A stretch of DNA of 64,000 nucleotides, taken from positions 1 to 64,000 of the forward strand of contig CAYPCN010000003.1 of assembly GCA_964409235.1 (NCBI GenBank), written 5' to 3'. Within the stretch, counting starts at the first letter, position 1. Every line of letters begins with the position of its first letter. This stretch comes from CAINFV01 sp964409235 (GTDB lineage Bacteria; Chlamydiota; Chlamydiia; Chlamydiales; FEN-1388). The notes under the pieces were generated by a model. It saw only the letters and a list, made by a program, of their open reading frames with translations. It did no database searches and was not told the origin of the DNA. Position numbers and translations under genes: made by a program. Positions 17,165 to 24,759 of the stretch are shown here, in pieces.

Positions 17165-17583
17165 CAGCGCATATCCTCATTTTTCTTCGCGTACAAGAGC
17201 CGCGATTTTTTCGTATATTGGTTGATGATCATACGAAAAGTTGTCAATGCCTTTTTGAAGACTCCTATAGTCCTCTCGCGACGGCGCCTCACGCCTGTGA
17301 GAGCACTGTGCTTGGCTTAGAAGGGAGCGCGCGGGAATCCAGACCCGTTTGCGATGCGGATTTGTAGAGGGGAAGGAGGAGATTTTTGGATTGAGCTATC
17401 CCAAAACCGACGAAGTCCTTATGCCCTGACATATTGGTGAGGAGGCTTTTAGTAGGTTTGGCCAAAAAGATCCTACTCTACCTTCCAAAAGGCACATTGC
17501 AAATGATGCAAGGCATGTCTGCCCTTGAAAAAAACCAGGCCGGCAGCATAGCCTGGGTGTCTGTTGATACGTCTTTCTTATGG
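17165..17583. other. Intergenic region with a hairpin-element copy
   Basis: No gene is supported between the glycosyltransferase and tRNA-Gly. The region holds a full element copy (17341-17506), then CCAGGC/GCCTGG arms (about 17531-17552) just upstream of the tRNA. Confidence 0.5.
17341..17506 (-). repeat. Hairpin element, near-full copy
   Basis: Reads in reverse orientation: right arm (CGTTTGCGATGCGGATT, GATTTTTGGATTGAGCTA), CAAAACCGACGAAG, a partly decayed palindrome TATGCCCTGACATA, then the left arm ending GGCACATTGCAAATG. The arms can pair along most of their length. Confidence 0.85.
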
Positions 17584-17654
17584 GCGCCTGTAGTTCAATG
17601 GTAGAACAGAAGCCTTCCAAGCTTCCAGTGTCAGTTCGATTCTGATCAGGCGCT
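17584..17654 (+). tRNA. tRNA-Gly(TCC)
   Basis: Acceptor GCGCCTG pairs perfectly with CAGGCGC (17647-17653), discriminator T; anticodon stem GAAGC/GCTTC encloses loop CTTCCAA with anticodon TCC; the T arm reads GTCAG-TTCGATT-CTGAT. No CCA is encoded; a T6 run follows directly. Confidence 0.95.
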
Positions 17655-17668
17655 TTTTTCACCGAGGC

Positions 17669-17891
17669 CATGTACTTGCGAGCTATTGCTCGCTTCCTAT
17701 ACACTAGTCGCCACGTACATGTTCTCGATCCCCCTTTTCCACAGCGGGAGATGGTCTGCATGCGACGCTTTCCGACGCGTTCAATAGCCTTGGCTATTGG
17801 CGGAGAGGGAAGTGTGGGAGAATGGCCACCATAGCTAGGAGTGGAGGGTTGCGAGGGCATACGTCTCCATCTTCCCTCAAAAGTGAGGGAA
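17669..17891 (+). promoter_or_regulatory. Structured leader upstream of rpsB
   Basis: About 300 bp between tRNA-Gly and rpsB hold several perfect hairpins in order: GCGAGC-TATT-GCTCGC (17678-17693) inside CATGTAC/GTACATG (17669-17675, 17715-17721); CAATAGC-CTTG-GCTATTG (17782-17799); TTCCCTCA-AAAG-TGAGGGAA (17872-17891). The first could terminate tRNA transcription. The others could belong to an autoregulatory leader for the rpsB-tsf operon; no known RNA family was recognised. Confidence 0.45.
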
Positions 17892-17960
17892 CAATGTGTA
17901 CCCCAAGACCGAAATCTCCATCTCATGTATGGGGATGCCGTCAACAGAAAGGAACAAGGC

Positions 17961-18746
17961 TTGGAATCATTTGTTACTATCAAAGATTTGATTGAGGCTG
18001 GCGCCCATTTTGGCCACCAGACCCGCCGTTGGAATCCAAAGATGCGCGTGTACATCTTTGGCGAACGCAATAATGTTCATATCATCGACCTGGCAAAGAC
18101 GCTGCAACAGCTTCGAATGGCATGCAATGTTGTGCAGGAGATGGTCGCCAATCGAAAATCCATTTTATTCGTTGGAACAAAGAAGGCGGCGAAGGCTATT
18201 ATCCGCGAGGAAGCGGAGCGCACTGGAGAGTTCTATGTGTGCGAGCGATGGCTTGGCGGCACACTGACCAATTTGGCGACGATTCGTCAGTCGATCAAAA
18301 AACTCGAGCGCATTGAAAAACGAATTGCTGCCGGCGGCGATGGACTGACAAAGAAAGAGCTCTCCCTGCTCTCAAAGACTCAAGAAAAGCTCGACAAGAA
18401 CCTTTCAGGTGTCCGCGGCATGCGAAAGCTGCCAGGTCTCCTCATTATCGTCGATCCAGGGCAAGAAGACCTGGCTGTCGCCGAAGCTCGCAAGCTTGGC
18501 ATTCCAGTATTAGCCTTGGTCGACACGAACTGCGATCCCGACCCCATTGAGTATGTCATTCCTTGCAATGATGATGCCCAACGCAGTGTCAAGCTCATTC
18601 TGCAAACGATTGCTGATGCCATCGTTGCCAAAAAGAACGAACTGCAGCTCCTCTCTGGCAAAGAAACAGAGGAACCGAAGTCCGAAGAAGCCGATGAAAT
18701 GGCAAAGGCCTTTGAACAAGCTGTTGTCATGGAGGAAAAAGAATAA
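17961..18746 (+). CDS. rpsB: 30S ribosomal protein S2
   Basis: A 261-residue ribosomal protein. The S2 signature around KDLIEAGAHFGHQTRRWNP, the middle part FVGTKKAAKAII and LPGLLIIVDPGQEDLAVAEA are clear. I chose TTG 17961 because an AAAGGA site lies 7 bases before it and the start then matches other S2 proteins (MESFVTIKDL); an upstream in-frame ATG at 17925 would add 12 atypical residues. The C-terminal tail is Glu/Lys-rich. tsf starts 2 bp after the stop. Confidence 0.95.
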   Translation: MESFVTIKDLIEAGAHFGHQTRRWNPKMRVYIFGERNNVHIIDLAKTLQQLRMACNVVQEMVANRKSILFVGTKKAAKAIIREEAERTGEFYVCERWLGGTLTNLATIRQSIKKLERIEKRIAAGGDGLTKKELSLLSKTQEKLDKNLSGVRGMRKLPGLLIIVDPGQEDLAVAEARKLGIPVLALVDTNCDPDPIEYVIPCNDDAQRSVKLILQTIADAIVAKKNELQLLSGKETEEPKSEEADEMAKAFEQAVVMEEKE

Positions 18747-18748
18747 GT

Positions 18749-19603
18749 ATGGGTTCTATGGCAGTGACTCCAGCCCTTGTAAAAGAACTGCGTGAGAAGA
18801 CGGGCGTCGGCATGAGCAAATGCAAAGAGGCCTTGGACCAAGCCGGCGGAAATATGGAAGAGGCAATTGCCATTCTTCGCAAGGCGGGGATGATGTCAGC
18901 GGCTAAGAAGGAAGGCCGAGCGGCAAAAGAAGGCATGGTGCTTGCCTACCAAACAGATGACGTCGTGGCAGTAGCGGAAATAAATGCTGAGACCGATTTC
19001 GTCGTGAAGAATGACCGGTTCCAAGAATTTTGCCATAACATCATCCAAGAAGTGGCTCTCAAACAGCCCACGTCGCTGGAAGCCTTTGTACAGCAGCCGT
19101 ATTCCAAGGATCCGCAGATCACGATCGATCAGTACCGGTCGCTGCTGATTCAAACGATTGGCGAGAACATTCAACTTCGCCGTATTGAGCTCTTCCCAAA
19201 GAAGGCCGGCCAGTCTGTCGGCGTCTATTCGCACCTTGGCGGCAAAATTTTGGCCGTTGTCGTCCTCGAGGGCGAAGGAGAAGAACAGCTAGCAAAGGAA
19301 GTGGCGATGCATGTCGCTGCCGCCTTCCCTCAATATTTGTCTCCTGAAATGGTCCCGCAAGAGGTGGTCCAGATGGAGAAAGATATTGCGGCAGAACAAG
19401 TGAAGGGTAAGCCGGCGAATATCATCGAAAAGATTCTCCAAGGCAAGTTGAACGCCTTTTACGATCAGTGCTGTCTCACACAGCAAAAGTACATTCGGGA
19501 TGATTCTCTCTCGGTTGGCGAATACGTCGCCAAGCAAGGTGCCTCCCGCGGGAAACAGGTGCGTATCCTCAGTTTCCTTCGTTGGATGGTAGGAAAAGAG
19601 TAG
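18749..19603 (+). CDS. tsf: Translation elongation factor Ts
   Basis: A 284-residue nucleotide-exchange factor for EF-Tu. The N-terminal UBA-like domain with LREKTGVGMSKCKEALDQAG and the core TDFVVKNDRFQEF are typical, as is the C-terminal FLRWMVGKE. GGAGG lies 12 bases before ATG 18749; a second ATG three codons on is a less likely start. It sits between rpsB and pyrH, as in most bacteria. Confidence 0.97.
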   Translation: MGSMAVTPALVKELREKTGVGMSKCKEALDQAGGNMEEAIAILRKAGMMSAAKKEGRAAKEGMVLAYQTDDVVAVAEINAETDFVVKNDRFQEFCHNIIQEVALKQPTSLEAFVQQPYSKDPQITIDQYRSLLIQTIGENIQLRRIELFPKKAGQSVGVYSHLGGKILAVVVLEGEGEEQLAKEVAMHVAAAFPQYLSPEMVPQEVVQMEKDIAAEQVKGKPANIIEKILQGKLNAFYDQCCLTQQKYIRDDSLSVGEYVAKQGASRGKQVRILSFLRWMVGKE

Positions 19604-19617
19604 TTCGTCGACCTTCG

Positions 19618-19649
19618 TTGCGATACGGCTCGTCGAGGTCGTATCGCAA
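19618..19649 (+). promoter_or_regulatory. Perfect 10-bp hairpin between tsf and pyrH
   Basis: TTGCGATACG (19618-19627) and CGTATCGCAA (19640-19649) pair perfectly around a 12-base loop. No T-run follows, so it is more likely an RNA stability or attenuation element than a simple terminator. Confidence 0.45.
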
Positions 19650-19721
19650 AGGGCTCTTTCGGCGTCGTAGTTTCCCCAAATCAGCAAAGCCGCTATTCTC
19701 CAAGAAAAATGGTGTTTTTGT

Positions 19722-20450
19722 ATGGCTTTGCAACCACCGTATCCGCGGATTCTAGTAAAATTTTCAGGAGAGCTTCTTAGAGAGCGCCCTGAAGAGACGT
19801 TTTCTTCTGCGGCTATCCAACGCCTCGCGCAGGCATTGGCGGTCCTTCATAGTGAGGGCGTGGAATTCGGCATTGTCATCGGGGCAGGAAACCTCTTTCG
19901 AGGTGTAGAAAGCGGAGCTCTTGGCTTTGATCAGGTTGTCGGCGATCAGATAGGTATGCTCGGCACAATTATGAACGCTCTGGCAGTTCGAGAGGCTCTC
20001 TCTCGTTCTGGAATTGTCGCCCATGTAATGGCGCCTCAGCCGTCGGTACCGTCTGTGCTAGCTGTCGATCCCTTTTTGGCGAGGCAGCTAATCGCGAAGA
20101 GGGAGCCCGTCCTTTTTGCTGGAGGCACCGGCAACCCATTTTTTACTACTGATTCTGCTGCCACCTTGCGCGCATTGGAAATTGGAGCCGGGTTGCTTGT
20201 GAAGGCGACAAAAGTTCGAGGGGTGTATGCTCAGGATCCGGTGAAGTATCCAGATGCCCGAAGGTACCCAACGATCACCTTTGAAGAGGCTCTCAGTGAG
20301 CGGCTGAATATTATGGATCATGCTGCGCTTGCCTTGGCGATGCAGCACGGATTATCGATTTTTGTGTACAAGTTCGGGGAACCATTGTCGATAGCTGAAG
20401 CCTTGCGCTCCGAGGGCGCAGGGACGTACATTGTTGAGCAAAGAACGTAG
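19722..20450 (+). CDS. pyrH: UMP kinase
   Basis: A 242-residue amino-acid-kinase-fold enzyme making UDP from UMP, hexameric and GTP-regulated in most bacteria. Visible features are ILVKFSGELL at the N-terminus, the GAGNLFRG loop, the FAGGTGNPFFTTDSAATLRA stretch and ATKVRGVYAQDP. The length is typical. It lies 118 bp after tsf, across a 10-bp hairpin, and 16 bp before frr. The ribosome-binding site before ATG 19722 is weak. Confidence 0.96.
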   Translation: MALQPPYPRILVKFSGELLRERPEETFSSAAIQRLAQALAVLHSEGVEFGIVIGAGNLFRGVESGALGFDQVVGDQIGMLGTIMNALAVREALSRSGIVAHVMAPQPSVPSVLAVDPFLARQLIAKREPVLFAGGTGNPFFTTDSAATLRALEIGAGLLVKATKVRGVYAQDPVKYPDARRYPTITFEEALSERLNIMDHAALALAMQHGLSIFVYKFGEPLSIAEALRSEGAGTYIVEQRT

Positions 20451-20466
20451 AGCAAGAGGTCATCAG

Positions 20467-21024
20467 ATGGAAGAAAAAGCATTCATGGATCAGACAAAAC
20501 ATGGGATGGTAGGAGCTGTAGACCATCTTCGCCAAGAACTTCGTGGACTGAGGGCTGGAAGAGCCAACAGCGCGCTTGTAGAAGGGCTTTCTGTAGAAGC
20601 GTATGGGGCGCAGATGCGGCTCAAAGAGCTGGCGACGATCACCACTCCCGAACCGCGTCAGCTGTTGATCACTCCATTTGATGTGAATAATGCTGGGCCA
20701 ATCGCAAAAGCGATTGAGAAGGCAAATCTCGGCCTTCGCGTTTCTGTTGAAGGCAAAGCAGTTCGCCTCTTTTTCCCAGAACTCGATGAGTCGCGGCGTA
20801 AAGAGCTTGTGACACAAGTCCATAAAAAGCGAGAAGACTGCAAAGTGGTGATCCGAAATATCCGGCGCGAAGCGAATGAAACCCTCAAAGTGATGAAAGA
20901 AGAGGGGTTGCCGGAAGATGATGTCAAACGCATTGAAAAGCACATTCAGGATCTGACAAATCACCACTGCAAAGAGGCGGATGACGTGGCGACGGCCAAA
21001 GAAAAAGAGGTCATGACCGTTTGA
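20467..21024 (+). CDS. frr: Ribosome recycling factor
   Basis: A 185-residue protein, exactly the usual length, that splits post-termination ribosomes with EF-G. LRAGRANSALVEGLSVEAYG and the long three-helix-bundle segments are clear. ATG 20467 has AAGAGGT about 6 bases upstream; an earlier TTG frame from 20431 overlaps pyrH and is not used. Last gene of rpsB-tsf-pyrH-frr. Confidence 0.97.
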   Translation: MEEKAFMDQTKHGMVGAVDHLRQELRGLRAGRANSALVEGLSVEAYGAQMRLKELATITTPEPRQLLITPFDVNNAGPIAKAIEKANLGLRVSVEGKAVRLFFPELDESRRKELVTQVHKKREDCKVVIRNIRREANETLKVMKEEGLPEDDVKRIEKHIQDLTNHHCKEADDVATAKEKEVMTV

Positions 21025-21035
21025 CTCATTGCGGA

Positions 21036-21069
21036 AAAGGGAATCGAGAATCTATAGTAGGATCCCTTT
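21036..21069 (+). terminator. Possible terminator of the rpsB-frr operon
   Basis: AAAGGGA (21036-21042) pairs with TCCCTTT (21063-21069) around a 20-base loop, 12 bases after the frr stop. There is no T-run, so the call is weak. Confidence 0.3.
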
Positions 21070-21127
21070 GAGACTGCGATGCTCCTTATTCATCCCATCT
21101 TGTCCTTGGGGGAAGAGGAGCACGTGT

Positions 21128-21202
21128 GGCCCCATCGTCTAGCCCGGTCTAGGACACCAGATTTTCATTCTGATAACGGGGGTTCGAATCCCCCTGGGGT
21201 CA
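21128..21202 (+). tRNA. tRNA-Glu(TTC)
   Basis: Acceptor GGCCCCA pairs with TGGGGTC (21195-21201), discriminator A; anticodon loop TTTTCAT gives TTC; T arm GGGGG-TTCGAAT-CCCCC. No encoded CCA. Confidence 0.94.
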
Positions 21203-21246
21203 ACATGCGATATAGTTTCGACAGCAGGTTTTTTCGCATCTCGTAA

Positions 21247-21319
21247 GGGTCTTTAGCTCAGCGGTGAGAGCACCTCACTTTTAATGAGGGGGTCGATGGT
21301 TCGAATCCATCAAGACTCA
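21247..21319 (+). tRNA. tRNA-Lys(TTT)
   Basis: Acceptor GGGTCTT pairs with AAGACTC (one G-T); anticodon stem CCTCA/TGAGG with loop CTTTTAA gives TTT; T arm GATGG-TTCGAAT-CCATC. No encoded CCA. Confidence 0.95.
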
Positions 21320-21354
21320 ACCTTGTCAAAAAAAGGGTTGTTGACTTCGCTTAC

Positions 21355-21428
21355 GGGTCTTTAGCTCAGCTGGCTAGAGCACCTCACTCTTAATGAGGGC
21401 GTCGATGGTTCGAATCCATCAAGACCCA
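21355..21428 (+). tRNA. tRNA-Lys(CTT)
   Basis: Almost identical to the tRNA 35 bp upstream, but the loop CTCTTAA gives anticodon CTT and the D loop has one more base. A recent duplication followed by anticodon change is the simplest explanation. Confidence 0.94.
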
Positions 21429-21543
21429 TTCTGCCTTGACCGTCTCTGTACCTAGCGCGGAGAGAAAGCCCAGCGATTCCCGGAAGTTCAACATCGGGAG
21501 GGCATGGGCCGATGTGTATCGCGTTGCTTGGCCCCAGATTCCA

Positions 21544-21590
21544 GAGCCATGTACGATGTGCCTTTTGGAGGATACAGTAGGATCTTTGAT
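21544..21590 (+). repeat. Hairpin-element fragment (left arm only)
   Basis: GAGCCATGTACGATGTG followed by CCTTTTGGAGGATACAGTAG and GATCTTTGA follows the left arm consensus and then stops, between tRNA-Lys(CTT) and the histidine kinase gene. Confidence 0.75.
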
Positions 21591-21659
21591 CATGTGCTAT
21601 TCTTCTTTTCTCCCATTCGCTTTAGTATAGATGCCGCATTCTGATTCTGTAGGCAAACT

Positions 21660-23444
21660 ATGCGTTCATTCCGGCAGAAAGTTTTTGTTAGCTATGTCAT
21701 CCTCCTGTTGGTGTTCTTAGGCTTAATGTTCCCATCCGTTACGAATTCTGTGCAGCAGATTGTCGTGCGATCAATGAACGATTGTGCCGTAGAGCTGATC
21801 CGTGAGTTGGAGGTTGCGCAGAATGATGAAGATCTCGTCCGAATATTGAAGGATCACAAGAGCCAGCTGTTCTATCGCGTTGGGATTCTCGATAACGAAC
21901 GGAGGCTTCTCTACGACTCGCATACCAAACGCCTCCTAGGCACGCCCTTCTTCCCTTTGCAATTTGTGACGCATCCGGAGATTGAAGAGGCGCTACAGAA
22001 TGGCAATGGATATTCAGAAGAGTACTCTCATCTCTTAGGGCAGAAACTCATCTATATGGCCAAGAGATTTGATTTTCACGGCCGACCCTATGTCATTCGC
22101 TTGGCATTCCCCTTCCAATACATTCAGGACCTACGAGATGGCTTTACGCTCGGCTTTTTGTTTTTTGGTTCTCTTGTCTTAATCCTCTTTTCGATCTTGG
22201 CCTCTATTGTGTTAAACCATTTTTCAAGCCCCATTCGTGCTATCACGGGAGCGATCAGAAATTATAAAGAGGGAAACCTCGATACCTTGCCGCATATCCA
22301 ACTGAAGACAGCGCCACAAGATGAATTTACCCACCTTGCCAAAACGCTCAACTCCTTGTCGCAGCGGGTGCGCCTTGAAATTGAGTCGGTGACAAGGGAG
22401 CGCAATGAAAAAGAGGCCATCCTCGAGTCCCTCTCCGAAGGGGTCATTGCTGTTGATCAGCAATTTCGCGTTTCCTATGCCAACAGAACGGCACTGAATT
22501 TCCTCGAGCTCGACCACCATGTCATCGGCAAGATGTTGCCCGAAGAGTTAAACCCAAAATATCAACGCCTTTTAGAGCAGTGCTGTCAGCGGAAGACGCT
22601 GGTCATCGACGAGATGGAGATTCGTCGGGCGAACGATCGCCTCTATTTAAACGTCGTCGCAACACCGCGAGAGTATGGTGGAGGAGCGCTTCTCGTACTT
22701 CATGATAAATCTATCTATCACCGCATGCTGGAAATGAGGAAGGCCTTTATCGCCAATGCCTCGCATGAGTTGAAGACTCCGATCACGGTCATCCGCGGGT
22801 TTGCTGAGACGTTTCACGACCATAATGATCTCCCCCAAGAGACGGTCAAAGAGGTGACCCAGCGCATCGTCGACAATTGCCGACGGATGACATCGATCAT
22901 CAAAAACCTTCTTACTCTCGCCGACATCGAGAATTTGCCCTCCTTTCGCGTCGGTGTGTATAACATCGTGGACCTTGTGCAAGGATGCATGGCAACGATG
23001 CAGACGGTCTGGCCAGAAGCAGAGGTGACGCTCGTATGTGACCAAAAAGGGACTCTAGAAGCAGAGGTAGACGGCTCGTTGATTGAAATGGCGGTGTCGA
23101 ACCTGCTCGATAATGCAGCAAAGTATTCTGAGAAGAAATCGCAGATTGAAATTCGCATTACGAAGCAAGAGCCGTGGATTATGATCGCCATTCAAGACCA
23201 CGGCATTGGCATCCCAGAGGCCGATCTTGAGAATGTGTTTCAGCGGTTTTATCGAGTCAATAAGGCACACTCTACCAAACTCGGTGGCTCTGGCCTTGGC
23301 TTGTCCATTGTCGAGACCATCATCAATAAACATTTTGGCAAGATCGAGGTCCAGTCCACATTGGGACAGGGGACAACATTTTGCATCTTCTTGCCATGTA
23401 AACTTGCCGATCGATTACGAACTCTTGAGGGTCAGCGTTGCTGA
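21660..23444 (+). CDS. Sensor histidine kinase, PhoR/VicK-like
   Basis: A 594-residue membrane kinase. Helices at about residues 8-28 and 162-186 bracket a 130-residue extracytoplasmic sensor domain; a HAMP linker (about 187-240) and a PAS domain (about 252-355) follow. The H box ASHELKTPITVIRGF contains phospho-acceptor His369; the N box NLLDNAAKYS is at 481-490, G1 DHGIGIPE at 513-520 and G2 GGSGLGLSI at 542-550, all intact. No response regulator is nearby, so its partner is encoded elsewhere. The 3' end overlaps the convergent gene at 23415 by 30 bp. It resembles phosphate or envelope-stress kinases, but the ligand is unknown. Confidence 0.92.
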   Translation: MRSFRQKVFVSYVILLLVFLGLMFPSVTNSVQQIVVRSMNDCAVELIRELEVAQNDEDLVRILKDHKSQLFYRVGILDNERRLLYDSHTKRLLGTPFFPLQFVTHPEIEEALQNGNGYSEEYSHLLGQKLIYMAKRFDFHGRPYVIRLAFPFQYIQDLRDGFTLGFLFFGSLVLILFSILASIVLNHFSSPIRAITGAIRNYKEGNLDTLPHIQLKTAPQDEFTHLAKTLNSLSQRVRLEIESVTRERNEKEAILESLSEGVIAVDQQFRVSYANRTALNFLELDHHVIGKMLPEELNPKYQRLLEQCCQRKTLVIDEMEIRRANDRLYLNVVATPREYGGGALLVLHDKSIYHRMLEMRKAFIANASHELKTPITVIRGFAETFHDHNDLPQETVKEVTQRIVDNCRRMTSIIKNLLTLADIENLPSFRVGVYNIVDLVQGCMATMQTVWPEAEVTLVCDQKGTLEAEVDGSLIEMAVSNLLDNAAKYSEKKSQIEIRITKQEPWIMIAIQDHGIGIPEADLENVFQRFYRVNKAHSTKLGGSGLGLSIVETIINKHFGKIEVQSTLGQGTTFCIFLPCKLADRLRTLEGQRC

Positions 23445-23906
23445 CATAGAGCCTTCGCAGCAGAGAATGGGCACCTGAACTGCCAGTGGCGAAGGTGCTC
23501 GGCGTTTCTGTTGGCTAAAGCGTTTTTGTTGCCGAAAGAGAAACTCATCTCGATCATATTTTTTCCAGATGAGTCGTGCAGCAGACTGAGGGGAAATCGG
23601 AGGGGGACATGGTGTCAGAGAGAGGGTGGACGCATTCTCTTCGCGGGCAAAGAGGATTGGCGATGGGCTTTTTACCTCGAGAGGTGGAGACGTGCTCGAT
23701 CCCTCATTCTCCTTGTTTGCCCCTTCTGTCTCCCACTCTTCCTCTCCGAGGAGTGCGAAGGTCTCTCGGGCGAGAACGTGTATTCGTTGCGGCATCGGCC
23801 GGTGTTGAACATGTGAGGAGGTGCCGGGAGGAGCTTCGTCAGGGACAAAGAGGTCATATGGGATGTAATCGAGGAATGGAGCATCAATTTTGGACAGAGG
23901 ATCCAT
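23415..23906 (-). CDS. Hypothetical Pro/Ser/Glu-rich protein
   Basis: A 163-residue protein without signal peptide, membrane segment or known family. It is rich in Pro, Ser and Glu with a basic Gln/Arg-rich patch at about residues 118-138 (FLFRQQKRFSQQKRR). GAAAGG about 10 bases before the ATG supports translation. It is convergent with the kinase gene and overlaps it by 30 bp. Low complexity and position next to a similar orphan suggest a lineage-specific, perhaps type III-secreted, protein. A competing plus-strand frame (23576-23908) is less convincing. Confidence 0.5.
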   Translation of the reverse strand: MDPLSKIDAPFLDYIPYDLFVPDEAPPGTSSHVQHRPMPQRIHVLARETFALLGEEEWETEGANKENEGSSTSPPLEVKSPSPILFAREENASTLSLTPCPPPISPQSAARLIWKKYDRDEFLFRQQKRFSQQKRRAPSPLAVQVPILCCEGSMSATLTLKSS

Positions 23907-23976
23907 AAGGAGTAGACCTTTCTTTATGCTGAATACAACGTGTGTTGTACGAGGGTGTGTGTGACGATGTAATAAG

Positions 23977-24552
23977 TCAATGCGTGGGTTTTTCTCCGGA
24001 TGCCTGCTGTACTAGCGAAGGGCTTTCAACGCAGAGAGTTTGCAGAAGTTCGAAAGGAAGAAATCGCTCCGGACTTCCGAGAGATTCTTGGTCGCTGGCG
24101 AGCGACGTAGTCGAAGATTGCGATGCAAGGCGGGCGGGGGGTGAGCGCAGAAAGGACAGTGGGGAGAGAAACCATCTGCAGTGCAATGGTGGTTGCTGGA
24201 CTTCCTGGGCGTCGGGTGTCTGTAAAGGAAGAAAGGACGATCCCTGGCTACCAGAGCTAACGGCGGCATTGAGTTGAGGAGCCTGCTCAGAAGGAGTACG
24301 TGCTGATGGGGCACGAGGACCTGCCGATGGAGATCGATCAATGATTCTTTGACTTATCGGCAATGCCCGTAGTGGTTGAGGGTAGACGATTTCACTGTTT
24401 CCTTGGAGCTGCTGTCGAGCGATACGGGTAATGCTTTCGCAAATTTCAATATCATCTGGCGATAGGGGTGGCATGGGCAAGGGAGAGCAATCATCGCACG
24501 GTAAGGGCGAGCCCCTACTTTGTAGAGCATTGGATGAACTTTCAATAGTCAT
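23977..24552 (-). CDS. Hypothetical Ser/Pro/Gln-rich protein
   Basis: A 191-residue protein from ATG 24552 with AAAAGGG 6 bases upstream. Ser, Pro and Gln dominate; the N-terminal 30 residues are Ser- and Pro-rich and predicted disordered, as in many type III secretion substrates. No known domain was seen. It may form an operon with the 163-residue gene 70 bp downstream. I cannot assign a function; a secreted effector is a plausible but untested idea. Confidence 0.5.
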   Translation of the reverse strand: MTIESSSNALQSRGSPLPCDDCSPLPMPPLSPDDIEICESITRIARQQLQGNSEIVYPQPLRALPISQRIIDRSPSAGPRAPSARTPSEQAPQLNAAVSSGSQGSSFLPLQTPDAQEVQQPPLHCRWFLSPLSFLRSPPARLASQSSTTSLASDQESLGSPERFLPFELLQTLCVESPSLVQQASGEKPTH

Positions 24553-24585
24553 GTATACCCTTTTATTCTCAGACTTTCTATCGTA

Positions 24586-24671
24586 GAGCCATTTGCGATG
24601 TGTCTTTTGGAGGATAGAACAGGATCTTTTTGGACCGTTTCTCCCCTAAAAATTCCCATCACAAATAGCTC
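24586..24671 (+). repeat. Hairpin element, internally deleted copy with flanking repeats
   Basis: Begins GAGCCATTTGCGATGTG, continues with TCTTTTGGAGGATAGAAC and then jumps to the right arm CTCCCCTAAAAATTCCCAT, ending AAATAGCTC; the central palindrome is missing. TCGTA stands immediately on both sides (24581-24585 and 24672-24676; TCGTAGA if extended), consistent with a target-site duplication. Confidence 0.8.
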
Positions 24672-24759
24672 TCGTAGACGAGACTAGATAAGGATAGTAT
24701 CGGATCTTAGCTTTTCTATCGAGTCATTTTAGAGGCCATTTGATGCGTTGGAGTTTAGT

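Noticed and set aside
23576..23908. Plus-strand 110-residue frame opposite the 163-residue gene
   Set aside because: No ribosome-binding site and a less protein-like composition than the minus-strand frame.
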